64,000 nt of DNA from Scleromitrula shiraiana (Eukaryota > Ascomycota > Leotiomycetes > Helotiales > Sclerotiniaceae): NCBI GenBank assembly GCA_028455995.1, contig JABELC010000014.1, positions 496,001 to 560,000 of the forward strand. Reading direction: 5' to 3'. Of this stretch, positions 34,803 through 46,300 are shown one piece after another. Within the stretch, counting starts at the first letter, position 1, and every line of letters starts with the position of its first letter. Below the pieces are notes generated by a model. It was not told the DNA's origin, ran no database searches, and was given only the letters and a program-made list of their open reading frames with translations. Both the position numbers and the translations under genes were made by a program.

Positions 34803-35282
34803 ACTGGAAGAGAAACTTGGGAAACTATTTTGAGGATTAAGGAATCATCTTGAAGACCTCAACGTCAATTTTGGAATTAAAGTTGTGTGAGATCTTCGTT
34901 AGGGAAAAGGAAAGCGTCATCAACCGTGTTTTGCGGTACCGGACAATTATCGGGACTTTACAACTATTTGCGCTTTTAATGTTTTGAGAGAAGGAACGTG
35001 ATCTAGACTCGGTTTTCGGAATTTCCATTCGAGCTTTCTATACTGGTTTTTTTTCTTTTGAAGTCTTTAATTTTCATTATATCGTACGTTCAACAATCGA
35101 AGAAACCTCCTTGATCTTTCTACTTTCGGCAGGACAACTATATTTAAATGAAACCGCGCCTAACAAGATAATTGCAGAACAAAATCTACTTGGAAAGCAC
35201 AACTTCGTGAGTTTAGCACGAGAGATATTGAGTAATTTTAAGAAACGACCCTCACCCGAAAAATTCTTGAATACTCGTCAAA

Positions 35283-37487
35283 ATGGCGCCTTCAGATGAA
35301 GAGAAGCTAGCCGAATCTCCCACCGCTAGATTTACTGCTGTTAATGGAAATCAAGCAGCAAGTGCAAGTTCGACAAATGGAAATGGAAACTCCAATGGTG
35401 TGAATGGAAGTGGGGCTCAAAGAAGAGGCTCTGATGAGCGACCAAATGGACAACCTCGAATTTCGCCTCCTGGCCACGAAAGGTTGACCATTACCACCAA
35501 TCAGGATCAAGATTGGAATTCATCGAACGGAGAGCGTACTCAATTACCTGATCGCCAAATGAGCGTCAGCCAAAATTCTAACAGTCGTTCCGAGGAAGGT
35601 TCGCACAAACGAAAAAGATCAGGCTCAATGGATCAAGGATCTTCATCAGCAAACTCATATCACAGTCACGCGTTACCAAATTCAACGAAAGCGACACCAA
35701 CCACAGCAACCACGGAATCTGATGGAAATCGTGAAGGAAGTGCTCGACCAAAACCTCAAACTGAGTCACGAGATTCTTACAGCTCTGAAACTCCATATAG
35801 ACAATTTATGTCAGCTAATGATGTAGGCCGAGAACAAGTTCCAAATGATTTGTGGCATGCACGACAATATCCTCATCATTCTCAAGTTAATACGGATGAA
35901 CATATTGGAGAAGTTCTTCAGAGAGCATCTCAAAATATAGATGCTCAACAACATGATTACGATCGTCGAACTCTATCTGGTGATGATGATAGATCTGCTA
36001 ATCCTTATTCTGCATACCCTCAAGAAAGAAGAGAAATTTCGGCGCAATCCGATCCTAAAAAGAGAAAAAGGAATTTTAGTAATCGAACCAAGACTGGATG
36101 CATGACTTGTAGAAGACGAAAGAAGAAATGTGATGAATCTCGACCAGAATGTAAGTTATACCAAAACCCAATTTTAATTTCCTTTACTAACCTGTGTAAT
36201 AGGTAGCAATTGTCTCCGTGGTGGATTTGTCTGTTCTGGATATCAACAACGCGGTTCTTGGCCAAAATCCGAACAAAAGCAGCCTCCAGTTCCATTGCAA
36301 TCTAAGACTGAATTCGAAAGTCCTTCTACGTATCCACAATCCTCGCCTTACGGAACTCAGCCAATCCCAACTCGAAGAGAGCCTTTACCTGGTTATCGTG
36401 GTCAGAACTTACGTGTCGATCCTCAACATACCCAAACCATGGCGACGGATGGAGATGATCAACCAAGCGCAACTACTTTACCCAGTGCCTCAATTGCTAG
36501 TCCAGAAACCGCCAGAATGTCCGCTGCAGGTTACGCACAAACGCCAACTCCTCTGAGCGCCTCAAATAGTGCCTATCCTGATCGTCACAAGAATGATTAT
36601 GGAAGAGCTGGACCTTATAACGATGTATCTAGGACTGAGCCAGATTCCGCAACACCTCATTCCGCCAGAGAACCCACATCCGCTATACCACATATTTTAC
36701 ACCCACAAAATCAGTTGCACCCCGATAGCCCTCACAGCAGCGCACAAGTTGCAGCTCAATTGGCCCTTTCTCATCCTGCTGCTAGCAGACCACGATCACA
36801 AAAGGAAGAAATGTTAGCAGGTCGTCATTACTTTCCGTTCGATAGAGAGCTTGTTCTCGAACGTGAACGATGCAATGGAGCTTGCTGGCGCTTTAACAGT
36901 AGCACCAATCCCAACAATGGAGTATCACCCGAAGAACGAGCTCGTTTATTCCGTGATATCTTACAACCTAAGGAACATGTCATCTCTCCTACGCAAGCAT
37001 CTCCAGTTACTCCAGTTGGCAAGGTTGGCGACAATGTTGTTGTGGAAGCTCCATTCAATTGTGATTATGGATACAATATCAGTATTGGTCAAGATGTAGC
37101 AATTGGAAAGAATTGCACAATTTTGGATACTTGTGAAGTCAAGATTGGTGACAGATGTTGCATTGGACCGAACGTCAACATTTACACAGCGACGTTACAC
37201 ATCGATCCAAAGAGACGATTGGGATCAAGGGGAGCAAACTTGGGAAGAAAAATTACAATTGATCCTGATTGTTGGATTGGTGGTGGTGTTACAATTTTAC
37301 CGGGTCGAACAATCGGTAAAGGCAGTACGGTGGGAGCTGGTTCCATCGTCACAAGGGTATGTTGAAGTCCTCTATATATAATTTAATTCATCGTACTAAT
37401 GGTTCTTCATAGGATGTCCCACCATATACTGTCGTCTGCGGTAATCCAGCAAGAGTGATTCGTGGTCTTTATCCTCCTCATGAATAA
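35283..37487 (+). CDS. Zn(II)2Cys6 regulator fused to a maltose-acetyltransferase-like hexapeptide acetyltransferase
   Basis: Exons 35283-36150, 36203-37356 and 37413-37487 give 698 residues. Residues 1-260 are Ser/Asn/Gln-rich and disordered. A full zinc cluster follows, with Cys 273, 276, 283, 290, 293 and 300 (C-x2-C-x6-C-x6-C-x2-C-x6-C); intron 1 interrupts the fourth cysteine codon. Basic residues precede it (DPKKRKRNF). After a second disordered stretch, residues ~490-555 (EEMLAGRHYFPFDRELVLER) match the N-terminal Mac domain of maltose acetyltransferases. Residues ~570-690 are left-handed beta-helix hexapeptide repeats (IGQDVAIGKNCTI, WIGGGVTILPG), with the C-terminal GNPARVIRG typical of NodL/LacA enzymes. 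So one chain carries a DNA-binding and an acetyl-CoA-dependent transferase module. Substrate and targets are unknown. A very long AT-rich leader is likely. Confidence 0.9.
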
Positions 37488-38687
37488 ACAAACGATTTCG
37501 TCTCTGACAGAACGCACACGCGAAGTCAAGTCTTGTATAGCAAATCAATTTCATTTCTTCCTTTTTCTTATATTCTCGCGTTTTATTTTCTTTCATATTG
37601 GATGGTTTTCTTTCTCTTCTGCTGTACCTAGGGGGTGTTATCGGGGCGATTCTAGACGGAAACGGGAAGAAGAGGGAATAAAACAGGCCCTTTCATGTAT
37701 GAATGTACGGATGGATGGATGGATGGATATTTTTTACTTCTGGAAGGAAGGCGCTTGGTAGCTATTGTCTGGATGGAGCTTTTCTTTTTCTTGATTGCTT
37801 GGTTGGGGGGTTTTATGATATATGGTATATGGTATATGGTATATGTTCTTGACACGATGGCATGAGGTAGTTACTGGAGTTTTGGTTTGGTGTGGGGTGG
37901 TGTGTGGCTGGTGGATAAGATGAAGTTGGAGATATGTGAGATGGAAGGGAAGGGAAGAGAAGGGAAGGCAAGGGGAAAAGTGTATTATATTAGTTGTATT
38001 GATCAATTTTATTACTTTCACTATATCTATTCTACCTTTATTTGTGCTAAAAGAAACAGGAGAGAATTAAGTATTTCACTCTACTCTATTATATTCTTCA
38101 AGTTGTTTATATAATAAAGTGGGTGGCATCTCTTCTTTCTCTCCCCCATCACCATTACCATCACCATCATCATTTCCACGCCCTCATAAATCCCATTAAT
38201 AACATCTTCCATGTACTCGTCTTCTTGTACATTAATACAGTAGCTTCCGGGCTATTATATGTATCTCAGATCCGTATAGGCTAAATGGATACATAATGAC
38301 AAGGCTTATTCGGATGAAGAAATAAACAAAGTAATGTTACACTGAGCCAGCCGTTCGAAACATCGAGGATGTATATGTAACGCATGTGCCTCGATATTGT
38401 TGCCTACGTCAAGTGTGTCAGCCTGCATAATATACTCCAATCGTATCGCTTCAATACGTTCAACAAATAAACTACTGCCTCAACATAGCCTTCTTGTTTC
38501 CCATTGAAAGTCCATACTGAAGAGGGTTTGAGGGCATATAACATCATCGACAATTTCCCCTAATTTTCACTAATTTTCGATCAACTCTTGAGCGTAAAGA
38601 GTAGAAACTTAAAATCACCCAATCCCTTCAATTCATCACAATTATCCATACTTTGTCCAGCGACACCCGAGTACCCTGTCCGCAAAC
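37488..38687. other. Intergenic, no gene seen
   Basis: 1.2 kb of AT-rich and repeat-bearing DNA (TGGA units near 37710, TATGG units near 37820), probably the 3' UTR of the regulator gene and the promoter of the next gene. Confidence 0.5.
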
Positions 38688-39563
38688 ATGTCAAGCGGCA
38701 CAAGCCCAAAACCTTCCTACCACCTCTGTCCCGACTTCTCCATCTCCCCCCCGCCAAACGGCCACCTCACCCTGGGCTCCATCCTCCGAAACCTCGACAC
38801 CGACGGCGTCGCAACCCCGCTCAACCAGACCTCCCCGATCCCCATCCCAACCCAAGACATCTACCCCCGCGACAGCGCGGACCGCAAAACCGGGTTCCGC
38901 CGCAGTCTGCGCGCCCTGCGCGCCGCCGAGGGGAGTCTCTGGGCGAGAATCCTCGCGCCGCAGGGCCCGGGCGGCACGCTGGGCGTTCGCGGTCTGCGTC
39001 GACGTCTGCGTCACGACGACGATGTCTTGACCGTCGACGAGCTGCAGACGCGCTATTTCGTGCCGTCTGAGGAGTACATGTACAGGAGCCTGTCGCACGC
39101 GGGCGTGGCAGCGTTCGTGAGGATCACGAGGGCCCAGGCGCCCGTGTACATGGTGACGGGGATGAAGGTGGCGGGGGGGGCGCGGCTGGCGAAGGCTAGC
39201 GTGGAGGCTTCTGCGGTGGGGGTTGGCGTGGACGTGGCGGGTCCGCATGCGCTGGTGGCGGCGGGGGGTGGTGGTGGGGTGAGGGTGAGGGGGCGTGCGG
39301 ATGTGGTGGCGTTTGATGGCTCCGTGCCTTTTGTGCTGGGTTTGCGGGTGCGGAAGATTTGGTGGGTGCATGGGGTAAGAGTGGTTTCGGATAAGGTTGC
39401 TGGAGCGACGCTGGGGGATGGTGAAGACGGAGATGTGGGTGGTGCTGCTGGTGTCGTGCAGTTTATTGATGATTTTACTACTGGGGATGCGGAGGTTCGA
39501 AAGGTTGTTCTGAGCGATGATGAAGAGCTGGGCATTGAGCCATCTTATTGGGTCCTCCCTTGA
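38688..39563 (+). CDS. Gasdermin-like (RCD-1/HET-Q1 type) candidate pore-forming protein
   Basis: An intronless ORF of 291 residues. There is no signal peptide or membrane helix. The N-terminus (YHLCPDFSIS, then LTLGSILRNLDTDGVATPLN at residues 28-47) and the central strand APVYMVTGMKVAGGA (151-165), followed by a long polar hairpin and PFVLGLRVRKIWW (214-226), resemble the N-terminal fold of fungal gasdermin-like proteins. In mammalian gasdermins a similar VYVVTE strand pair forms the pore hairpin. Residues ~240-256 are a Gly/Asp-rich linker before a 35-residue acidic C-terminal tail, a plausible autoinhibitory segment. The convergent neighbour is a subtilisin-like protease, the arrangement known for het-Q1/het-Q2. 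Base composition is far more GC-rich than neighbouring genes. The assignment is pattern-based and needs structure comparison; otherwise it is a conserved ascomycete protein of unknown function. Confidence 0.6.
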   Translation: MSSGTSPKPSYHLCPDFSISPPPNGHLTLGSILRNLDTDGVATPLNQTSPIPIPTQDIYPRDSADRKTGFRRSLRALRAAEGSLWARILAPQGPGGTLGVRGLRRRLRHDDDVLTVDELQTRYFVPSEEYMYRSLSHAGVAAFVRITRAQAPVYMVTGMKVAGGARLAKASVEASAVGVGVDVAGPHALVAAGGGGGVRVRGRADVVAFDGSVPFVLGLRVRKIWWVHGVRVVSDKVAGATLGDGEDGDVGGAAGVVQFIDDFTTGDAEVRKVVLSDDEELGIEPSYWVLP

Positions 39564-39880
39564 ATGGTTTTATTTAAGCTTAATTTGGTGCAAGGAGAAA
39601 TTTATGGAACTTGATTTCTTTTGGGCTAATAATGATATTATACGGTTATTTAATGACTACACAATTTGAAACTATCGTGAAGGATACTAATAAGTAGCCA
39701 CGAGATCCTTTTGGGCCCAGCCATGATAAGATATTTCGATGACCAAAATAGTTTTTAATTAAGCAATATGTAATATTAACATGAATAATTATATGTAACA
39801 AAAATATATTTACAAAGTATATATTCCGAACTATTTGCTCACAAAAGTGTTTAACTATCGCAAATAGTAAAAAATACGAC
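39564..39880. other. Convergent intergenic gap
   Basis: About 320 bp of AT-rich DNA between the 3' ends of the gasdermin-like and protease genes. It holds both 3' UTRs and no gene. Confidence 0.5.
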
Positions 39881-42847
39881 CTAATAGCGAAAGTTTGTGG
39901 CGATTATACTTTCAGCGTGTTGAATCATTACCTCGTCGAGGTGCCAATCCTCTTTCCAAATTTGAACCCAAGGAGCAACAAAGCGGTATCCATCGTGGTC
40001 CTTCGGCTTGCACATCAGATCTAGCATCTTGCGCATACCATCCCCAGTCCGTAGGCGCCGCTGGGCAGTAGGGTTTGGTTTCATAAGGCATTCCGTAACA
40101 TACAAGATATTGGCTGCTAGCGCTGCCGCGATGGGTGTGGCGTAGGATGTTCCCGACTTGAGGCTGGTTGATGCTCCATCTTTGCTTAAGATAGGGATAC
40201 GCATGCCCAGGGTCATGAAGTTGTCGTCCGCATCTTCCGGGTTCGGATTCACCCCGCCCTTTATCCCTTTCTCGTCTGAAGCGTAGATGCAGACGACGTC
40301 GCGCTGATTTGCCGGGAACATTCGTGGTCCATGGTTCCCGTGGTTTCCAGCAGCTGCAAAGAAAATTTTGTTCTTTGCCCGGCCGATTTGCTCCTGAACA
40401 TCTGCAAACGCAGACTTGAGCTCTTCGTCGTGGCTGCTTGGAGATTTGAGGCCAAAAGACATGGTAATGATATCGACATGCCATGTGTCGACTGCGTGAT
40501 TAATTGCCTGCAGGTCTGGTCAGTCACTTCCGAGATGAGTAAACAAGAATGTCAATAAAAATGGCGAATACTTTGGCAATATTTTTGACCTCCTCTGTTC
40601 TCAACTCATTGCCACTGAAAACCTTGCAAACGTAGATCTTAGCCCATGGTGCAACCTCGAGGAGGAGATTTGTTATATTGGTTCCATGACCATGAGTATC
40701 ATGAAAGTCAGCTGGATCGCTACCCACCCAGCTATAACAACTGTCATCCGTTATGTTTTTGATTTCGAACCCTCCCATTATGCCGGCATTGGCTTTATCA
40801 ATTCCGGTGTCGAGAACGGCGATTCTAATCTGTGTATGGGGGACAGGTTCTGGGCTCTGAAGCTGGATCGCGCGTTGCTTGCAGGAGTGGTGAAACTTAT
40901 CTAGCTGTCTGAAAAAATCATTTGGCTTCTCAGAAATCTTACTAGCAATATAATGTTAGGAGGCGCAATGTTTTCATGAGGGTAGCCGGGTACGACTTAC
41001 ACATCATCTATTTCATCAAAGAATTCTATTACTGGTATTTCTTGTCTTTGGTCCCTCCTTGGCTGTGACACCCGCTTTATATCATAATTGACGGGCCTAT
41101 ATCTTATTTGAGTTGGTTCTACAGTTGAAATATTATTCAAATCCTCAGGTCCCGAGGGATTGGGGTCTACCAGGTCGATGGTACCCCGGATTTTCTCAGC
41201 TATGTTTGTAAACATGATCTCTCTTGCAATGATACTAATGTCATAACATCGCCCCTTCATTCGGCGAGACTCTCTCCTGTATGTTTGCTTAAAGTTGAGT
41301 AGGTCTCGGACAGCTTCAAAGTACTTGGTGCGCGACTCGGCGAGTCTGATATCGATCAGGTCGTGGGAGTCGTTAGGATCGTAATCTGGATTTAATCCAA
41401 GCATGTCATTGATCCACTCTTTCAGCTCCTCTTCTGTCAATTGTTCTGGAGAGCAGCCGCACTCAATTTCTAGTAGAAGCCTCGCTAGTTCGATGTAACG
41501 ATCAATTGATTGATCGAAGCGAATATCTTTCAACTTTTCGTTGAAAGTTGAGAAAGCGTATGCCATTTCACGCTCACACTGTCCGTTGTTATCGAGAAAG
41601 AAAACCTGTTTTGGCTTCCAGCTTGTGAGAGTGTGCTCCGAATCCAGGTAGAGTGAAAAGGTGAGAGCAAGTCGCGATGCGAGATTCCGTCTTTGTCTTC
41701 TACTAAATTGCCGTGTTTTACGTCTCTTCAGTTTGATCCAAGGCTTTATAGTCTGCACGTCCTGGAAACTCCCATCGCTTAAAAGTTCGTGTAAACTTAC
41801 TGTGGGTTGACGGTGTGGGTGAGATTTAATATTATTTCGATCCATATCGACATAAACCTGGTTATTTATAGTGAACAAACGAAGGACATCACTAGAGTTT
41901 TGTAAATCATCAATATCATCGCAGGTGCATATATATTTATCTGTTAAATCGCTGAAAGTTGTCACTGAGAGTTCTGTAAGATTACATGGGGCGTATGAGA
42001 GAAATAGATTGAGGACTTACATTGATGTTTCAATATCGCAAGAACTAGCTTTCCATTCAGCACTACCTGTACATCTGGACAGAAATAGGTCTAAATCTGG
42101 GGTTGATCTATTTGTTTCAATAATGCTGTCCCAATCTAGAAGTTTCACCAAGCATTTATGGCCACGACACTTTTCCGACTTTTCTTGGGGCAGAAGTGAG
42201 AGCGCTGCAAGACAATTGGCTGCTCGGTCCCTGAGTTTGTTCCCTTTGGTAAACGCCGTGGCTGGCCGTAGCAGATTTCCATCGCTGAGTGGCAGTTGAA
42301 GATTTAGGGAAAAGAAATTGTTGAACTTCCGAACTACGTCATCAGCGTCAATCGCCTCTCGTTCAGAATTTAGTCGAAAGAGTTTGGGCTCCTTCCCTGT
42401 CGCTAGTTCGAAGGACCACCTTGTTTCCTTAAGAAGATGAAGCAAAGAGTTGAAGTTAGGATATAATGGGTCCTTGGGTATTGTATAGCTCCCGGACCAT
42501 AGACTGGGGTTAGCGAACCGATCAAGCACGGTACACAAGTTCCGCAGATGTGATTGAGCCTCTTCTTTTTGCTGTTCTAATTTATCCTTAACAAGAATGT
42601 CTAAGTCTTTCTTGGTAAGGAATTGGCGAAGACCTATGTCAAAGAATCCACTGATATTATCCCATGCAGCGGAGAGAGATTTTTGTGGACCAAGTTCGAG
42701 CGGATGATACTGGTCCTTGTATGCAAGGCGCTCGTAATGGGACCTAAAGGCCTGGAGAACAGTCCACTCTGTTTCGTTTGGTATTTGGGCCAGTTCCGGT
42801 TGGATAGTGTTGATTGATATTTTATCATACTTCACCAGTGAAGCCAT
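39881..42847 (-). CDS. Subtilisin-like (S8) serine protease with a long N-terminal regulatory region (HET-Q2-like)
   Basis: Exons 42847-42021, 41951-41001, 40941-40572 and 40507-39881 give 924 residues. The C-terminal third is an S8 domain with the catalytic set in order: Asp ~637 in IAVLDTGID, His ~678 in DTHGHGTN, oxyanion Asn ~771 in AAAGNHG and Ser ~837 in SGTSYATP. There is no signal peptide, so it should act inside the cell. The first ~590 residues are helical; residues around 310-350 (LALTFSLYLD, WKPKQVFFL) resemble the fungal DUF7580-type region found beside cell-death proteins. Intron 1 has two possible AG sites, and only the later one (exon starting 41951) keeps the frame. It is convergent with the gasdermin-like gene and divergent from the NLR gene. 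By analogy with HET-Q2 it may activate the gasdermin-like protein by cleavage. Confidence 0.85.
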
Positions 42848-43345
42848 AGAAAGACTTGCTGATCGATTTATGGAAAATCAACGGTTCTTGCCGAGTACGC
42901 TGTTACTTTACTTGTTGTTGAGTATAAAGTAATTCTTGGGGTGTAATCCTTATTTTGAGCGTTACAATTCTAGATAGGTACGCCCATGCTGCAGCTCTTA
43001 ATTAAGAGATGGAGATAGGTAGAATCTTGAGGTTTGAGGTAGGATATTGGACGAAACAAAAAAGCTTACGGGTTTGAAGTTCAGAAACTTGAGGTTACAT
43101 CCTCAAGAACCTTCATATCACGTGAGTAGCATTCCCTCCCCACGTAACTTATGACATGCTCACCATGCCGGGCATGCCTTCAGAATAATGGCCGTTGACC
43201 TCATCGTTGTCTCAAAAGTCCGGCTCCAATCTTGGGAAGACAATCCTCAACGCTCTACACCTCGTTCGGTCCTTCAAATATTGAAACGCATAATGCGAGA
43301 ATAATAGAAAATCGGGGCACTATATCTATCGGCGGCTACCACATC
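42848..43345. promoter_or_regulatory. Bidirectional promoter between protease and NLR genes
   Basis: About 500 bp separate the divergent start codons. The interval contains a 7-bp perfect inverted repeat (listed separately), a further CTTGAGG at 43026-43032, a TCACGTGA palindrome near 43118 and a TATAAAG on the plus strand near 42923. Co-regulation of protease and NLR is likely from the layout. Confidence 0.5.
43088..43107. promoter_or_regulatory. Inverted repeat CTTGAGG-n6-CCTCAAG, candidate operator
   Basis: A perfect 7-bp palindrome with a 6-bp spacer lies in the shared promoter. Another direct CTTGAGG half-site is 56 bp away at 43026. Zn2Cys6 factors bind spaced inverted triplets, but the binding protein is unknown. 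Confidence 0.4.
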
Positions 43346-46300
43346 ATGGCAGACACCATTTGCCCAATCAATACAGAAGCGAACGGACCTATACAGCTTC
43401 TAGCGCGAGACTGCATCAACCTGTTTATAGAAAATCTGCAAAGCAGTATCATTGATTTGGAAGAGTTAGCTTTGCTAATCAACGAGTATCATGAAGGATT
43501 CATTGCCTGGACTTCAATCTTATCGGTTTTTTCAATGACTAATTCGTGCCTCGATTATCGACTGAGGAATCACCGAGCTGTAAAAGACATCATAATCCGT
43601 TTGCTGGAGATTTTAAGGCGGAACTTACACTTATGTAAGTGAAGCGTGCATACTCGTTGTACAATTAATTCAATTGCAATTATTAACACATAGGAACAGT
43701 GTCGGACTCAAGAGATCCAAAGAGATTATTAGAAGCCCAAGAACCGAAAACCGATAATGTTCTGGATTCACTCTCGTCGAAACTTCGTGCAGTAGTTGTT
43801 GGGATTCATGATTCAATAAGCGAGCTAAATAAAATCGCAACTGCAATCAGACAATCGTCAAGATCAACAGCCATCACTCTGGCTAGAAATTACGCAATTG
43901 CAACCCGAGATCTAAATGAGCTGGAGGAAATTGCTTCAATTGCTCTCGAAACGCTTTATCCAAATGCCCCCGAAAGCCTCCGCAAGCAACTCTGCGACAC
44001 AATGACGGACAGATATGCGAAACTTGAGTATGATGCATATCGTAAGGGCAAGAAACAATCTCATACAATCCAACAGCTTAGAGCTAGAGAAGGGACTATG
44101 GCACAAGAAGGTGGAAATCAGCTACGACCATCAGACACACATTTGCCTATCACAGGCTTAAGGACCCCAGATGCCATACGGGATCTGCATGCAGTTGAAG
44201 AGACATCGCGCCCCAAGCCACTATCATCCATTGATACAACGCTACTAGAAAAGAACCTTGGTGCTGACCAGCCTCGAGTACCACACTCAAATCATTCTCT
44301 TTCTGTGTATCAAGCCGATCATCGACTTCATGAACCGCCACTACCACAGTTCAAAAGGGGAGGGCCTCGAACGGCATGCGAGTGGTGCCACGAAATGATC
44401 GATCAATCGCTTTTAAATGACAAAGGATGGTCTGATCGCGGACGGTGAGTTGCCCACTGTATTGCAGCGATGTGATTTATGAAGATAAACCATAAACTAA
44501 ACGTGATCATTCCGTCTAAGTCAACACTATAGGAATGATCTTAAACCATTCCCATGTCTTTCCGAAGATTGTAGAGACTCACGCCCAAGTTTTCCCTCTA
44601 GAGATAAATGGCTGAAACACATGAGGTCATCTCATTCCAATGCTTGGTCCCAGAGAATTCACAGACAACCGATGTTGGTATGCAATGATTATCATATCGA
44701 ATCTGAAGGCAGCACCATGTACGCATTCTCTAGCCGAAGCGAACTCCAGCAGCATTTGCTACTACTACACAACAAAGGTATATCACCTGTCAATGAACTC
44801 ATGCAAGACCCTAGGCAGCAGCTCGTATTTGATGAAACGCCATCGGTGGAGCTATGTCCGCTATGTTTGATGGTCGAAAAGAGCGTTTCAGGAACAGGAA
44901 CATCTAATACTACAGAAGTCAAGATCGGGGTCTCAGGAGATAAACAACCAAAACTAGCAGAGAAAGAGTTTCAGAAGAGTGACAATAGGCCCTCGAAAAA
45001 GAGAAAAGTTAGATTTGCAGATGATTTTCCGTCTATCCCTAATGATACTTCTTCGGCGGTTCTGGAGCCTGATAATAGCTTAGAAGATAGTCTATCGACA
45101 CCTTTTTCAATTGGCCTACATGTCGCAGCTCATCTACAATATTTGATGGTTCTCTCGCTGAGGCTTATGGCGACTTTACACTATGACGATGATAATGATA
45201 ACGAATGTGGTAATGAGAGTGACAATAATGTATCGAGTGCCTCAGCGACTGGGTCCATGTACTCACGTGAAGAAGCTACTAGAGATTATGAAGGCTGGGA
45301 TGAAGAATCAACTTTTTCGGAGACTTATTATTCTGAGTATGAACTGGCTCTTCTGGAAAAGACCAGACTTGAGAATGTCGAGGATTCAATTCTTCTCCCA
45401 GATACTGAGCAGGTCTGGAAGGATGTTGTTCCTTCGCCTGAACCATCTGCCCAAACAGACTCTATCCTCTATGGCATGATGACTTTTAACAAGAGGGTTG
45501 ATGAGGCGAAGGTTCTCCAGGAAAAAATCGAAGAGGCAAGACAGTCATTCGAGTCAATACCGAAACACCACCCTGACTGGGTAGAATGGTTAAACAACCT
45601 CGCAATTCAACTCGATAACTCATATTTGAAAATGAGAACTATGAACGATCTTGATGAAGCCATTGAAATTGGACGAGAAACAGTTTACGCTATTCTCAAA
45701 GATCATCCTGATCGTACACAATATATAAACAATCTTGGAAATAGGTTGACCGAAAGATACTTGAATATAGGAGCTATAGAAGATCTTGAAGAATCTATTG
45801 GACTTAGACAAGAAGAGGTTGACGCTAGTTCAAATGATTATCCCGAAGTTAGCGATCTTGATAAAGCTATTCAAGTTGGACGACAGGCAATCAACGCTAC
45901 CCCCAAAGATCATCCCGATTATATACAATCTATGAACAATCTTAGCGGTGATAGTTTAACCGAGATATTCTCGAGAATGGGAGCTGTAAAGGACCCCAAA
46001 GAGTCTATTGGGTTTGGACAAGAAGCAATTGACGCTATCCCAAACGACCATCCCGAGCATACAGAGCATATAGATAACCTTGGAATTGAATCAAGAAATA
46101 TGTCTTCAAGAATAGGAGCAACGGAGGACTTAGAAGCATCTACTCTATCACATCCTTCAATCCCTCCCAATTATAATCTTGGTTTGTATCTTAGGGGCGC
46201 CTGGTCCATCAAAGATGATCATTTTATCGGGAGAGAGATGGAATTAGAACGCTTGAAAGAGTGCCTTCTTCCCAATGCTTCGAAACAGAACATCGTTGTA

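Larger units (their letters stand above)
22802..35282. other. 12.5-kb gene-poor region rich in simple repeats
   Basis: I see no convincing protein gene, tRNA or rRNA in this stretch. It is dominated by tetra- to hexanucleotide repeats, A-tracts and pyrimidine/purine-biased DNA. A 66-codon ORF at 23468-23668 has ordinary composition but no recognisable domain. More complex, non-repetitive DNA lies at 29.6-31.6 kb, also without a coding frame. The right part (about 33-35.3 kb) probably carries the long leader and promoter of the downstream regulator gene. Confidence 0.55.

Noticed and set aside
38653..39535. Several long frames opposite or shifted against the gasdermin-like gene
   Set aside because: Expected shadows in GC-rich coding DNA. 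Their Pro/Arg/His-rich composition is typical of wrong frames.
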